From NCBI RefSeq assembly GCF_000834015.1, contig NZ_JXQI01000031.1, positions 1 to 44,269 of the forward strand: a stretch of DNA of 44,269 nt, read 5' to 3'. Each line of letters begins with the position of its first letter. The first letter of the stretch is position 1. Made by a program: the position numbers and the translations under genes. The notes under the pieces are model-generated. The model did not search any database. It saw nothing but the letters and a program-made list of their open reading frames with translations, and was not told the DNA's origin. This stretch comes from Prevotella pectinovora (GTDB taxonomy: Bacteria > Bacteroidota > Bacteroidia > Bacteroidales > Bacteroidaceae). Below are positions 1 to 8,788 of the stretch, piece after piece.

Positions 1-1250
1 AAAAAAAAACGCTTGAAGTCCTTTTCCTTAAGGTCAGTGAGTTTCTCGCGCACCATACGGAAATTCTCGAGGAACTGCTGCTTGCGCACCTGGTTTTTGC
101 TCGTGATGTCTGCCTCGCAGAGAATCATCAAGTCATCGATATCGTCGCCGGCATCATTGATGAGTCGGCGCACGGCGCTGTCGGTCACCACATCGTCGGC
201 GATGGCGATGGGGCGCATGTGCAGGTCGACGAGTTTCTGCACGTATTTCATCTTGGCATCCATCGGAAGCTTCATCCTGCGGAATATCTCCGGCACCATC
301 TTGGCACCGATGAAGTTGTGGTTGTGGAATGTCCATCCGGCAATGGGGTCCCAGCGCTTGCTGCGCGCTTTTCCGATGTCGTGCATGAGGGCTGCCCAGC
401 GCAGCCACAGATTGTCGCTCCGGCGGCTAACGTTGTCGAGCACCTCAAGTGTGTGATAGAAGTTATTCTTGTGTGCCCTGCCGTTTTTGGTCTCTATGAT
501 ATCGAGAGCGCTAAGCTCCGGCATTATCAGCGGCAGCAGTCCGCAACGCTGCAGGTCAACGAACCCCTTGCTCGGTGTCTTGGTCATCATTATCTTGTTC
601 AGCTCCTCTTCCACTCTCTCTCCGCTAATGATCTTTATCCTGTCGGCATTGCGCTGCAGTGCGTCGAAGGTCTCTTCTTCTATAAAGAAGTTGAGCTGTG
701 TGGCGAAACGTATGCAGCGCAGCATGCGCAGCGGGTCGTCGGAGAATGTGATGTCGGGATCGAGGGGTGTGCGTATGATGCCGTCTTCCATGTCGTATAC
801 TCCGTCGAAGGGATCCACGAGCTCACCGAAGCGGTCTTTGTTCAGGCATACGGCAAGTGCATTGATGGTGAAGTCGCGACGGTTCTGGTCGTCTTCGAGC
901 GTACCGTCTTCAACGATCGGCTTTCGTGACCCACGGGTGTAGCTCTCACGGCGGGCGCCTACGAACTCAACTTCCGTTCCCTTGTATTTCACCTGTGCCG
1001 TTCCGAAATTGCGGAACACGGAGATATGAGCCTTCCTGCCGAGCGACCGCCTCAGTGCGTCGGCCACCTTTATCCCACTGCCCACCACCACGACGTCAAT
1101 GTCGTTTGACGGGCGCTCAAGAAAGAGGTCGCGCACGTAGCCCCCCACTACATAGCACTCCAGTCCGAGGGAGTCGGCTGCATCTGAAATTTTATGGAAT
1201 ATTTCTTTGTCAAGTATTTGTGCCAGTTCGGCGTCACTCAATAGTCTCAT
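1..1250 (-). CDS. cca: CCA tRNA nucleotidyltransferase / poly(A) polymerase family protein with HD domain (partial)
   Basis: Adds or repairs the CCA 3' end of tRNAs in the cytoplasm. The gene starts at the ATG whose complement is 1248-1250 and stays open to the left edge, so about 416 residues are visible and the C-terminus is missing. The class II nucleotidyltransferase head shows GGYVRD at residues 36-41 and the metal-binding DID at 50-52, followed by the RRDFTINALA motif of the family. Further on, WAALMHDIGK is the HD phosphohydrolase motif, so this is the fused polymerase plus HD form common in Bacteroidota. A good -7 promoter box lies just upstream at 1277-1284. Family assignment is firm; whether it adds the whole CCA or only part of it cannot be read here. 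Confidence 0.93.
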   Translation of the reverse strand, partial: MRLLSDAELAQILDKEIFHKISDAADSLGLECYVVGGYVRDLFLERPSNDIDVVVVGSGIKVADALRRSLGRKAHISVFRNFGTAQVKYKGTEVEFVGARRESYTRGSRKPIVEDGTLEDDQNRRDFTINALAVCLNKDRFGELVDPFDGVYDMEDGIIRTPLDPDITFSDDPLRMLRCIRFATQLNFFIEEETFDALQRNADRIKIISGERVEEELNKIMMTKTPSKGFVDLQRCGLLPLIMPELSALDIIETKNGRAHKNNFYHTLEVLDNVSRRSDNLWLRWAALMHDIGKARSKRWDPIAGWTFHNHNFIGAKMVPEIFRRMKLPMDAKMKYVQKLVDLHMRPIAIADDVVTDSAVRRLINDAGDDIDDLMILCEADITSKNQVRKQQFLENFRMVREKLTDLKEKDFKRFF

Positions 1251-1276
1251 ATACTGTATATAAATAAAAGCGGCTG

Positions 1277-1308
1277 CAAAGTTAATGATTTTGTATAAGA
1301 TTATGAAA
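1277..1308 (-). promoter_or_regulatory. Bacteroidota-type promoter for cca
   Basis: On the minus strand TAACTTTG (1284-1277) matches the -7 consensus TAnnTTTG. TTTC (1308-1305), a near match to the -33 TTTG, lies 20 bases upstream. It sits about 27 bases before the cca start. Confidence 0.55.
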
Positions 1309-1340
1309 TTTAGCCAATGACAAAATACAGACAGGTGGCA

Positions 1341-1389
1341 TTTTAACCCAAATCGGCAATTAGGGCTTGCTTGGATTTTGATTTTTAGA
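1341..1389. repeat. AATCGGC intergenic repeat, copy 1
   Basis: From AATCGGC at 1351, about 43 bases match 7341-7384 with five substitutions and one indel (shared AATCGGC, CTTGCT, GGATTTTGA, AGAAGA). The preceding TTTTAACCCA is shared with the copy near 6690. It lies upstream of the cca promoter. Confidence 0.65.
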
Positions 1390-1428
1390 AGAGCGGATTT
1401 TGTTTTTTAGAGAATGGATTGGGGAAAC

Positions 1429-1481
1429 AAAAAAAACTGCCGCAGCAAGTGACTATCCATGTAGTCAACCTGCTGCGGCAG
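1429..1481 (-). terminator. Rho-independent terminator of the folE/lipoprotein unit
   Basis: A perfect 11-base inverted repeat (CTGCCGCAGCA at 1437-1447 with TGCTGCGGCAG at 1471-1481) has an inner GACTA/TAGTC pair. On the minus strand it is followed by eight T (complement of 1429-1436). It lies about 25 bases after the stop of the DUF4840 lipoprotein gene. Confidence 0.9.
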
Positions 1482-1506
1482 TATATCTCATCTCTGCAAT
1501 ATGCTT

Positions 1507-2226
1507 TTATTTCTCTCCGTTGAACTCGAATATGAGATCCTGGAGTTCTGTTCCGGTAGAGTTGTTGTCGTAGAGAGCCTTTCCGTCGAGGAGCTTGTCC
1601 TTGCCGTTCACGTCCTTACCGTCGTAGATGGCAGCCTCGTAGATCTGGATATAGTTCTTGTTGGAACTGTAGATACCTCTTGTCATGCTGATGAAGGCTA
1701 TGGCAATATCGTGTGATGCGCCACCGAAGTTGAGCGTCATTCTTACGGGGTTTGGAGCCACATAGTAATACAAGAAGCTGTTCTTGGCGGTGAAGATGCT
1801 GAAGTTCATCTTCAGGTCCATCGTTCCCACTTCCTCAGCAGACTTCACGATTTCGTCGTTGCGCTTCAGCTTGGCGAGTTCGTCAGCAGAGAGTTCTGCG
1901 AGCTGCTGCTCGGTATAGTTCTTCGTTACAGGCAATGACTTGAAGAAGAGCTTCACAGGGAAGTCGTAGATGGTGATGGTGTTGTCGAGCGACATCTTTG
2001 TGGTGACAACGAGCGAGTCAACCTGCTTGGGGTATTTCGTCTTGTCAATGTTCTTGTCAAACCAGTACAACTTTCCGCTGTATGTTCCGGCTGCGTTCAT
2101 AAGCCAATTCTGCTTCTCCTTGTCTGAGAGCTGTTCATCGTCGTTGCTGTCGAGACATGACACCATTGTCATAGAGACCATCAATGCCATAAGCATCAAT
2201 GGCAGTAGTTTTCTTAGTTTATTCAT
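1507..2226 (-). CDS. DUF4840-type lipoprotein
   Basis: A 239-residue secreted lipoprotein of unknown function. The N-terminus is a classic lipoprotein signal: basic start (MNKLRKLL), a hydrophobic run and the lipobox MVSC with the lipidated Cys at residue 24. An acidic SNDDEQLSDKEK stretch follows, which is typical of surface or periplasmic lipoproteins in this phylum. The mature part reads as mixed beta sequence (AAGTYSGKLYWFDKN, then repeated short strands), which matches my recollection of the DUF4840 family, common in Prevotella. It is the last gene before a strong terminator and lies 138 bases downstream of folE, so it may be read from the upstream operon or from its own unseen promoter. 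No catalytic motif is visible. Confidence 0.8.
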   Translation of the reverse strand: MNKLRKLLPLMLMALMVSMTMVSCLDSNDDEQLSDKEKQNWLMNAAGTYSGKLYWFDKNIDKTKYPKQVDSLVVTTKMSLDNTITIYDFPVKLFFKSLPVTKNYTEQQLAELSADELAKLKRNDEIVKSAEEVGTMDLKMNFSIFTAKNSFLYYYVAPNPVRMTLNFGGASHDIAIAFISMTRGIYSSNKNYIQIYEAAIYDGKDVNGKDKLLDGKALYDNNSTGTELQDLIFEFNGEK

Positions 2227-2364
2227 ATTACAAATAATTTTTATTTCATTTTTTACCTGTAAAACTCCGATGATGTCATTTCATTGCATGGCGACGGTAT
2301 ATTTTTTCTGTCTGGTATGGAGGATATTCCACCGAGCCTCACTGCCGGCACCGGCTGCAGGGCA

Positions 2365-2943
2365 TCACTTATGGATGAGGTTCATGAACTCCTGACGGGT
2401 CTTTGCCTGTTCGAAGGCACCGCAGAAGTCGCTGGTTGTGGTGATGGAGTTCTGCTTCTCCACGCCTCTCATCTGCATGCACATGTGTTTAGCCTCAACC
2501 ACCACGATTACGCCCTGTGGATGCAAAGTCTCGTTGATGCAGTCTTTTATCTGCTGCGTCATTCTCTCCTGCACCTGCAGACGATGGCTGAAGATGTCTA
2601 CCACGCGCGCTATCTTGCTCAGTCCGGTGATGTATCCGTTGGGGATATACGCCACGTGCACCTTTCCATAGAACGGCAGCATGTGGTGCTCGCAGAGCGA
2701 GAAGAAGTCGATGTCCTTCACGATTACCATCTGGTTGTATTCTTCCTTGAAGAGTGCGTCGGTAAGCACTTTGTGTGCGTCCTGCGTATATCCGCGTGTC
2801 AGCACTTGCATCGCCTTGGCTACGCGCATCGGCGTCTTGAGCAGTCCCTCACGCTCCGTGTCTTCACCGAGCAGGTTAAGAATGCTCTTGTAGTTCTCCG
2901 CCAGCTGGTCGAGCCCGGGGCGGAATTCTGTTTCGGGATTCAT
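2365..2943 (-). CDS. folE: GTP cyclohydrolase I
   Basis: Converts GTP to 7,8-dihydroneopterin triphosphate, the first step of folate (tetrahydropterin) synthesis. At 192 residues it has normal family length. The zinc ligands are all present: C84 and H87 in the motif [10 protein letters not shown], and C155 in [17 protein letters not shown] near residue 37 and the [20 protein letters not shown] stretch near 107 are family signatures of the substrate pocket. It is the fifth gene of a minus-strand run (DUF1599, DoxX-like, tpiA, SPOR, folE) and lies 98 bases after the SPOR gene. This gene order recurs widely in Bacteroidales, to my knowledge. Start and family are secure. Confidence 0.97.
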   Translation of the reverse strand: MNPETEFRPGLDQLAENYKSILNLLGEDTEREGLLKTPMRVAKAMQVLTRGYTQDAHKVLTDALFKEEYNQMVIVKDIDFFSLCEHHMLPFYGKVHVAYIPNGYITGLSKIARVVDIFSHRLQVQERMTQQIKDCINETLHPQGVIVVVEAKHMCMQMRGVEKQNSITTTSDFCGAFEQAKTRQEFMNLIHK

Positions 2944-3041
2944 TATATTGTTTTATTTTAGTTTACTGATTAACGATGTGTCATACCCTTCCTTGTGGGG
3001 AGTAAAGGCGGGAACTGACTTTTCTCAGCCGACGGGACAGA

Positions 3042-3776
3042 TCAGTATGCCACTGTAATCTTTCCCTTCACGATGCAAGCCTGTTTGTAGCCCATCGCCT
3101 TGATGCCTCTGAGAATCTGTTCCGCCTCTCCGTATGACCGGAAGTTGCCCACCCGGCATATCCATCGCGGAGAATAGAAATGCACGTAGACTGGCTGGTC
3201 GGGGTATTTCATCTTTATGTCGTTGCCTATGCGATTTGCCTTCTCGCGGTCGGCTCTGGAATTTCCTCCTGAATATGCCTGGATGCGATAGCCGGTCACC
3301 TTGCGGCTGTTGCGCATCATCTTCTTGCTGGTGTCTACAGGCTGCTGGCTGTCAACAGGCTGGCGGTCCTGGCTTCTGTGTGTGTTGTTTGCTTCGGCAG
3401 AAGGGTTCTTGTGCTCCGTGGAGTCTCCACGGTGATGCTCTCCTGCAGTATTCTTGTTGGGAGCCGCGGTGTGGTTTTCTTTCTTGTCCGTGGCTGCCGT
3501 ATGGTGGTCTTTCTTGTCGGCAGGAACATGGGTCTTGTTTTTCTTGTCTTTGTCGTCCTGAGGCACGACGTTCTGACCTGCCTTCTGCTTAGAGGCCTGT
3601 TCCTGTGCGTATTTCAGTTTGGCGTTGTTCACCAAGTTGTCTATATCGGCACTTTGCGTCACGGTAATCTTTCCCTCTCCCGGCTTGGATTTCTGCAGGT
3701 CGTTGAGGAATGTCTGTGCCTTGGCGCTGGTGGCGAGGCATACCGTGAATACTAATATAGCGATGAACTGTTTCAT
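3042..3776 (-). CDS. SPOR domain-containing periplasmic protein
   Basis: A 244-residue exported protein with a C-terminal SPOR domain, a fold that binds septal peptidoglycan lacking stem peptides. Residues 1-20 form a signal peptide ending in ATSAKA-Q, so signal peptidase I cleavage is likely and no lipobox is present. Residues about 60-155 are a low-complexity, hydrophilic linker rich in Lys, His, Asn and Asp (KKNKTH, KKDHHTAA and similar). Residues about 157-244 hold the SPOR domain (GYRIQAYSGGNSRADREKA, then WICRVGNFRSYGEAE). It sits between tpiA (95 bases upstream) and folE. The His-rich linker resembles a flexible tether; metal binding would be speculation. Confidence 0.85.
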   Translation of the reverse strand: MKQFIAILVFTVCLATSAKAQTFLNDLQKSKPGEGKITVTQSADIDNLVNNAKLKYAQEQASKQKAGQNVVPQDDKDKKNKTHVPADKKDHHTAATDKKENHTAAPNKNTAGEHHRGDSTEHKNPSAEANNTHRSQDRQPVDSQQPVDTSKKMMRNSRKVTGYRIQAYSGGNSRADREKANRIGNDIKMKYPDQPVYVHFYSPRWICRVGNFRSYGEAEQILRGIKAMGYKQACIVKGKITVAY

Positions 3777-3871
3777 GTTTGTCTTTTTGCTTTAATATAA
3801 AAAGGAGAGTCCTCTGCCGCCAATGCCGTTTGCAGGCATTCTGCGACAGGGGATGCTCTCGTATTCAATTA

Positions 3872-4627
3872 TTATCGTGCGTCGATGATACCCTTGAAGT
3901 CGGCAGCCTTCAGAGAAGCTCCACCGATGAGTCCACCGTCGATGTCTGGCTTTGCAAACAGCTCTGGAGCGTTGCTTGCCTTGCAGCTTCCACCATAGAG
4001 GATGGTAGTGTCGTCGGCTACTTCCTTGCCATACTTGTCGGCAATCACGCTGCGGATGTATGCGTGGATCTCCTCTGCCTGGTCGGCAGTGGCGGTCTTG
4101 CCTGTACCGATAGCCCAGATTGGCTCGTAGGCAACGATGATGTTCTTGAATTCCTCTGCTGAGAGGTTGAACACGCTTCCTTCGAGTTCAGCCTTCACAA
4201 CCTCGTTCTGCTTGTTTGCCTCACGCTCCTCAAGGCTCTCGCCGATGCAGAAGATTACCTTCAGACCGTTTTTCAGCGCCAGGAGCACTTTCTCCTTCAG
4301 TACCTCTGGAGTATCATTGTAATAGCCTCTGCGCTCTGAGTGGCCGATGATGACATACTGTGCACCGGTGCTCTTCACCATCTCTGCTGACACCTCGCCG
4401 GTGTATGCGCCCTTCTCCTTGTCGGCGCAGTTTTCGGCTCCAAGACCGATTACGCTCTGATCGAGGAACTGTGCGATGCTTGCCAGATGGATGAATGGAG
4501 TGCAGATTATCACTCCGCAGTTTGGCTTCTGTGCTGTCAGTGTGTCGTTAAGCTCCTTTGCCAGAGCTACTCCGTCTTGCAGGTTCATGTTCATCTTCCA
4601 GTTTCCTGCTACAATTTTCTTTCTCAT
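3872..4627 (-). CDS. tpiA: Triosephosphate isomerase
   Basis: Interconverts dihydroxyacetone phosphate and glyceraldehyde 3-phosphate in glycolysis and gluconeogenesis. The 251-residue length is normal. The catalytic set is complete: N9 and K11 in AGNWKMN, H96 in IIGHSERR, and E168 in [12 protein letters not shown]; the phosphate loop is [11 protein letters not shown] near residue 210. It lies 33 bases downstream of the DoxX-like gene and so is probably co-transcribed with it. Pairing of tpiA with DUF1599 and DoxX-like genes is a recurring Bacteroidales arrangement; the functional reason is not known to me. Confidence 0.98.
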   Translation of the reverse strand: MRKKIVAGNWKMNMNLQDGVALAKELNDTLTAQKPNCGVIICTPFIHLASIAQFLDQSVIGLGAENCADKEKGAYTGEVSAEMVKSTGAQYVIIGHSERRGYYNDTPEVLKEKVLLALKNGLKVIFCIGESLEEREANKQNEVVKAELEGSVFNLSAEEFKNIIVAYEPIWAIGTGKTATADQAEEIHAYIRSVIADKYGKEVADDTTILYGGSCKASNAPELFAKPDIDGGLIGGASLKAADFKGIIDAR

Positions 4628-4660
4628 TTCCTTTTACTTTTGCTAATAATTAAAATGATG

Positions 4661-6025
4661 TTATCCCTCGTCTGCGACGGGGGTGTTGTTGTCTTTGTCA
4701 GTAGAATCACTTCCGCCTGTCTGTCCTGCCGCCGACTTCTGTTTTCTGAAGCGGCGCGTCCATGCCCATGTCCTGTCGGCAAGCGACAGGATGAACAGCG
4801 GAAGGAAGAACCACAGCAGCGACAGGCATATTTTCTTGCCCAGCGATGTGACTGAGAGCTTGCCCTCGGGCAGTTTGTCGAGCGGCGCCGACTCGTCGTC
4901 GAGCTGCGGCAGCTGGTTATGGCTCCATTTGCCTATCACCACTCCATCTTTCAGCAACAGCAGTCCGGGATTGCTTCTGACGATTGTCTTCAGCGTGGTC
5001 TCGTCGGTGAAGAGGAACGGGTATTCGGCTCCCGTCATGTCCCGCCAGCGGTCTATCGCCTTGGCGTTGCTTGCCGTGAGGCAGTAGAAGCGGTATTTAT
5101 GCGCCTGGGCATAGTCGTAGAGTTGGTTCATGTTGCCGAAGTATGAGTCGTTGGCATTCTCCAGATGTGGCGACACGAGCAGGAAGGTGTATCCCTTGGA
5201 GGATATCACGTCGTCTGTCATGTCGTCGCCCGTCGTCATGTCTTCCATGCTGAAGTCATGTATCGGCGGTACGTACCCCTCGCTCGTCTGTACGGTCTTG
5301 CTGTCTACGAAAGTCCATGTGGAGTCGGGATAGTTTTCGAGGGTGAACTCCTTGGTCTGTCCGTTTTTCTTCAGTATGAAGGTGGTCTCAAACTGTGGCT
5401 GCTCTGCTCCGGGCGGTATTTCCATCCCCTTGCGTATGTCGGCACCGATGTGGTATGGACGGAAGTCGAATACCGGCAGTGCATACAGGCAATATGTACT
5501 TGTGGCTATGCTATACAGTATGGTATAGTTGATGGCTATCCACTGGTTTGCCTTGCCTATGAACCTCACCATGGCGCACGGCCATTTACACACGACGATG
5601 GAGGCGGCGAGCAGCACGATGTTCTTGAGGAGCGTCTCACCGTTGGTGAGTTTCAATGCATCGCCGAAACATCCGCAGTCTTTCACGGGATCGGCTATAG
5701 CTATCCATACCGTTATGGCGGTCATCACCGTCATGAAGGCGAGTATCAGCTTGGACACGAGCCTGCGGCGGATGGCAAAGAGCAGGAGGATTCCAAGCGA
5801 CAGTTCCACGGCAGCCAGCAGCACCGAGGCGCTGAGCGTGAGATAGTCGGGAACGGACCCTTCGAGATTCACGGCGGCAAGATAGTCGTTCAGCTTATAT
5901 TGCGTTCCGATGGGGTCTACCGCCTTCACGTAGCCTGAGAACACGAATGTCAGTGCCACCACGAAGCGGCACACGTTGACTCCGATATCTTTTATCGTCT
6001 CCTTGTTCATCAGCCTCTTTGTCAC
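4661..6025 (-). CDS. DoxX/MauE-like membrane protein with C-terminal thioredoxin-like region (BT_3928-type)
   Basis: A 454-residue inner-membrane protein. Residues 1-200 contain several hydrophobic helices of the DoxX/MauE type, with the motif DCGCFGD at 116-122 whose two cysteines suggest a redox role. After a further helix near 170-185 comes a large extracytoplasmic region; its last part (residues about 280-390) reads like a thioredoxin fold without a CxxC, and a final membrane helix with a basic, then acidic tail closes the protein. The listed start is a GTG (complement of 6023-6025) overlapping the DUF1599 stop; an ATG five codons later (complement of 6008-6010) is an equally good choice. 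Close overlap implies translational coupling with DUF1599. I know the family as conserved in Bacteroidales; its substrate is unknown. Confidence 0.82.
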   Translation of the reverse strand: MTKRLMNKETIKDIGVNVCRFVVALTFVFSGYVKAVDPIGTQYKLNDYLAAVNLEGSVPDYLTLSASVLLAAVELSLGILLLFAIRRRLVSKLILAFMTVMTAITVWIAIADPVKDCGCFGDALKLTNGETLLKNIVLLAASIVVCKWPCAMVRFIGKANQWIAINYTILYSIATSTYCLYALPVFDFRPYHIGADIRKGMEIPPGAEQPQFETTFILKKNGQTKEFTLENYPDSTWTFVDSKTVQTSEGYVPPIHDFSMEDMTTGDDMTDDVISSKGYTFLLVSPHLENANDSYFGNMNQLYDYAQAHKYRFYCLTASNAKAIDRWRDMTGAEYPFLFTDETTLKTIVRSNPGLLLLKDGVVIGKWSHNQLPQLDDESAPLDKLPEGKLSVTSLGKKICLSLLWFFLPLFILSLADRTWAWTRRFRKQKSAAGQTGGSDSTDKDNNTPVADEG

Positions 6026-6576
6026 TCCCCGTATGTCAGTTTTATCACTCCGAACACGGAGTAGTTTATGATGTCCATATAGTTGGCGTCGATTCCTTCA
6101 GAAACGAGGGTTCCTCCGCCAAGGTTCTCTATCTCTTTCACTCGTTCTATCTTTGTCAGGATGAAATCGGTATAGCTGCTCACGCGCATCATGCGCCACG
6201 CCTCGTCGTAGTCGTGGTTCTTGCGGAGCATGAGCTGCAGGGCCTCAGAGGCATATTTGTCGTATAGCGCCAGGGCCTCATCGTTGGTGATGTCCACGCT
6301 GTCGGCAAATCCTTTCTCGAGCTGTATCAGTCCTACGATGCCATAGTTTATCAGCGCCACGAATTCCGAACGTATGTCGTCTTCAACCATAGCCTTGCCT
6401 TTCACCTCGATGCTGCGTATGCGGCGCGCCTTGATGAGGAGCTGGTCGGTGAGCGACGATGGTCGGAGCATTCGCCATGACGCATTGTAGTCGTGTAGCT
6501 TCTTCGCAAAGAGCGTGCGACAGCCTTCGAGTGTTTCCTTGAACTGCTTTTCCGTTTCTGGATTTTCCTTAGCCAT
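6022..6576 (-). CDS. DUF1599 domain protein (two internal repeats)
   Basis: A 184-residue soluble protein built from two copies of the same module. The first copy carries LHDYNASWRMLRPSSLTDQ followed by KARRIRSIE (residues about 22-57); the second carries NHDYDEAWRMMRVSSYTDF followed by KIERVKEIE (about 118-153). Conserved His, Asp, Trp and Arg at matching positions suggest a shared ligand site, but the family has no function known to me. It is the first gene of the operon leading to tpiA and folE, with a clear promoter at 6643-6671 about 65 bases upstream, and its stop overlaps the next gene. Confidence 0.88.
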   Translation of the reverse strand: MAKENPETEKQFKETLEGCRTLFAKKLHDYNASWRMLRPSSLTDQLLIKARRIRSIEVKGKAMVEDDIRSEFVALINYGIVGLIQLEKGFADSVDITNDEALALYDKYASEALQLMLRKNHDYDEAWRMMRVSSYTDFILTKIERVKEIENLGGGTLVSEGIDANYMDIINYSVFGVIKLTYGE

Positions 6577-6642
6577 TGTATGATGCTCTGTTTATGGGTC
6601 TTATTTTATTTTTAAATGACTTACCAGAAGTCAATATTGGGG

Positions 6643-6671
6643 CAAAGTTACACATTAATATTGACAATCAA
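6643..6671 (-). promoter_or_regulatory. Bacteroidota-type promoter for the DUF1599-tpiA-folE operon
   Basis: On the minus strand TAACTTTG (6650-6643) is a -7 box and TTG (6671-6669) lies 18 bases upstream as the -33 element. The AATCGGC repeat copy at 6687-6710 sits immediately upstream of it. Confidence 0.65.
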
Positions 6672-6686
6672 GTGATTTGAAAAGTT

Positions 6687-6710
6687 TTTTAACCCAAATC
6701 GGCGATTTGA
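6687..6710. repeat. AATCGGC intergenic repeat, copy 2 (short)
   Basis: TTTTAACCCAAATCGGC is identical to the start of the copy at 1341-1357, followed by a diverged GATTTGAGCG. It lies just upstream of the promoter at 6643-6671. Confidence 0.6.
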
Positions 6711-6779
6711 GCGACTATAAGCAATCTCCACTTGTCATTGCCACAGCATTTTCTCCCCTTTTCCCTTTCCGCATACAGA

Positions 6780-7223
6780 CTATCCCTTGCGCTTCTCTCT
6801 TATCAGTCTGACCATAGCACACTGGGTATCGAACGCCACCTGAAGGGAGTCTCTCTGCTGGCGCAGTCTGGCGAGCTTGTCGAGGGCTGCATCGCCGTTG
6901 CTTCCGGAATGCGAATCCACCACTGCAGCCATACTGTCGAGGCGGCACTGTGCAGTCTGCAGTTGCATATCGAGACGGGCTATTTCCGACTGTGCGAGTT
7001 TTTCGGATGCGTCCTGATAGAGTGTCAGCGCCTGACGCCTCTCTTCCACTGCTTCGGGATGAGAGCGGCGGAGGGAGTCAACAAGCCGCAACGACTCTTT
7101 GTAGTTCCCTTTGTCATATTGTCCCTGGGCTTCTGTGAGAATGCGCCGGGCCTCTTCCTTGCCATTGTCAGCACATGCCGAAAACAGCGCCAGCGCCAAG
7201 GCAAAGCAAATTATCTTTTTCAT
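6780..7223 (-). CDS. Small coiled-coil lipoprotein of unknown function
   Basis: A 147-residue predicted lipoprotein. MKKIICFALALALFSAC is a clean signal with the lipobox Cys at residue 17. The mature part is almost entirely helical: a short region resembling a single TPR-like helical hairpin (EAQGQYDKGNYKESLRLVDS, residues about 32-51), then long amphipathic helices rich in Gln, Arg and Leu (residues 60-147) likely to form a coiled coil. It has its own promoter (7244-7275) and no close partner; the next gene on the strand starts about 200 bases further on. I do not recognise a specific family. A periplasmic scaffold role is possible but unsupported. Confidence 0.72.
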   Translation of the reverse strand: MKKIICFALALALFSACADNGKEEARRILTEAQGQYDKGNYKESLRLVDSLRRSHPEAVEERRQALTLYQDASEKLAQSEIARLDMQLQTAQCRLDSMAAVVDSHSGSNGDAALDKLARLRQQRDSLQVAFDTQCAMVRLIREKRKG

Positions 7224-7243
7224 TTCTTCTTGTTTTTTGCGGA

Positions 7244-7275
7244 CAAAGGTAATGCAAATTCAAGAGCAATGCAAA
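7244..7275 (-). promoter_or_regulatory. Bacteroidota-type promoter for the coiled-coil lipoprotein
   Basis: On the minus strand TACCTTTG (7251-7244) follows TTTG (7275-7272) by exactly 20 bases. Both boxes fit the consensus, and the lipoprotein ATG lies about 20 bases downstream. Confidence 0.68.
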
Positions 7276-7330
7276 ACAAAAGCGGTTTGATTTCACTTTG
7301 TCCCTTCCTTACCCAATCCGGGACAAGTGT

Positions 7331-7384
7331 ATAAAGCCCGAATCGGCCATTGGGACTTGCTCGGATTTTGACTTTTCAGAAGAC
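7331..7384. repeat. AATCGGC intergenic repeat, copy 3
   Basis: Matches copy 1 over about 43 bases (see 1341-1389). It lies upstream of the minus-strand lipoprotein promoter and within the long divergent intergenic region 7224-7660. That region otherwise holds only the two promoters and an AT-rich stretch around 7440-7560. Confidence 0.65.
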
Positions 7385-7550
7385 GCCTTTCACCTGTTTG
7401 AAAGAAAAGGTACGAAGCTACGCTCTAATTTCACACACGCATCAAAGACAATTATCAGATAAAAAAAAACAGGAATCATCCCAAGAAAAGAGAAATCAGT
7501 CAAGAATTTCAACATATTATATAATAATGGCATTTAAACCACAAAATAAG

Positions 7551-7581
7551 TTGCACATCTTAATTTAGATTTGTAACTTTG
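7551..7581 (+). promoter_or_regulatory. Bacteroidota-type promoter for gmd-fcl
   Basis: TTG at 7551-7553 and TAACTTTG at 7574-7581 are separated by 20 bases. Transcription would begin near 7588 and give a leader of about 70 bases before the gmd start. Confidence 0.7.
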
Positions 7582-7594
7582 CGAGCTGAATGCA

Positions 7595-7614
7595 CTATTA
7601 TAACGCTATAATAG
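7595..7614 (+). promoter_or_regulatory. Inverted repeat in the gmd leader
   Basis: CTATTATA (7595-7602) and TATAATAG (7607-7614) are perfect inverted repeats around ACGC. They lie directly after the expected transcription start, so they could be an operator or a small 5' mRNA hairpin. There is no T-run, so it is not a terminator. Confidence 0.45.
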
Positions 7615-7660
7615 CGGATTTTCAACATAAAAAAGGACACAACAGAACAAACAGTTATTT

Positions 7661-8752
7661 ATGAAGAATATAGCTCTTATTACAGGCATCACGGGCCAGG
7701 ACGGCTCGTTTTTGGCAGAATTCCTGCTCGGTAAAGGATATGAAGTACACGGTACGATACGCCGTTCATCGGTTGACTTCCGTGAGCGCATCGCCCATCT
7801 TGAGGGACAGCCACACTTCCATCTGCATTATGCCGACATGGGAGATTCCATGAGCCTCATACAGGTGGTGAGCAAGGTGCGACCCACAGAGATATACAAC
7901 CTCGCGGCACAGAGCCACGTGCAGGTGAGCTTCGACTCACCGGAGTTCACAGCCGACGTTGACGCAACCGGAGTGCTCAGAGTGCTCGAGGCTGTGCGCC
8001 AGTGCGGACTTGCCGACACATGCCGAATATATCAGGCATCGACATCGGAGCTATACGGAAAGGTGGAGGAAGTGCCACAGAACGAAAACACTCCGTTCCA
8101 TCCATATAGCCCATACGCCGTGGCAAAGCTCTACGGATATTGGATTGTGAAGGAATACCGCGAGGCTTACAATATGTTCTGCTGCTCGGGAATCCTTTTC
8201 AACCATGAGAGCGAGCGCAGAGGCGAGACGTTCGTGACACGCAAGATAACACTCGCGGCAGCACGCATCGCACAGGGAAAACAGGAAAAGCTTTACCTGG
8301 GCAACCTTTCTTCGCTGCGCGACTGGGGATACGCCAAGGACTACGTGGAGTGTATGTGGCTCATCCTGCAGCATGACAAACCGGAGGACTTCGTCATCGC
8401 TACCGGAGTGCAGCACTCTGTGCGTGACTTCTGCTATCTGGCATTCAAGCATGTCGGCATAGAACTGGAATTCAAGGGCGAAGGCGAAAACGAGAAGGGT
8501 ATCGACAAGAAGACGGGCAAGGTAATCATCGAGGTGTCAAAGGATTTCTATCGCCCTACCGACGTGGTGAATCTCTGGGGAGACCCAACCAAGGCAAAGG
8601 CTAAGTTGGGATGGGACCCGGGCAAGACATCGTTTGAGAAGCTCGTCAAAATAATGGTTGACGCCGACATGGCAAAGGTGGCAGTGGAACGCGCCGGAGA
8701 GAAGGTGAAGACAAACCTCGCCGAATATCTTGAGAAGGGTATCGTGAAATAA
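7661..8752 (+). CDS. gmd: GDP-mannose 4,6-dehydratase
   Basis: Makes GDP-4-keto-6-deoxy-mannose from GDP-mannose, the first step to GDP-L-fucose and related deoxysugars. The 363-residue protein is a short-chain dehydrogenase of the extended type: NADP-binding GITGQDGS at 9-16, the catalytic STSE at 127-130 and YAVAK (Tyr152, Lys156) that complete the active site. [17 protein letters not shown] in the middle is a strong Gmd signature. It is followed after 36 bases by fcl, the next enzyme of the pathway, so the two form an operon driven from the promoter at 7551-7581. The product feeds surface glycan synthesis. Confidence 0.97.
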   Translation: MKNIALITGITGQDGSFLAEFLLGKGYEVHGTIRRSSVDFRERIAHLEGQPHFHLHYADMGDSMSLIQVVSKVRPTEIYNLAAQSHVQVSFDSPEFTADVDATGVLRVLEAVRQCGLADTCRIYQASTSELYGKVEEVPQNENTPFHPYSPYAVAKLYGYWIVKEYREAYNMFCCSGILFNHESERRGETFVTRKITLAAARIAQGKQEKLYLGNLSSLRDWGYAKDYVECMWLILQHDKPEDFVIATGVQHSVRDFCYLAFKHVGIELEFKGEGENEKGIDKKTGKVIIEVSKDFYRPTDVVNLWGDPTKAKAKLGWDPGKTSFEKLVKIMVDADMAKVAVERAGEKVKTNLAEYLEKGIVK

Positions 8753-8788
8753 CAACACCGATATAGGAATACAAAACACTAATAAAAT

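Noticed and set aside
5165..5938. A 257-residue plus-strand frame opposite the DoxX-like gene.
   Set aside because: Antisense to a well-supported membrane protein gene; no recognisable motif or promoter.
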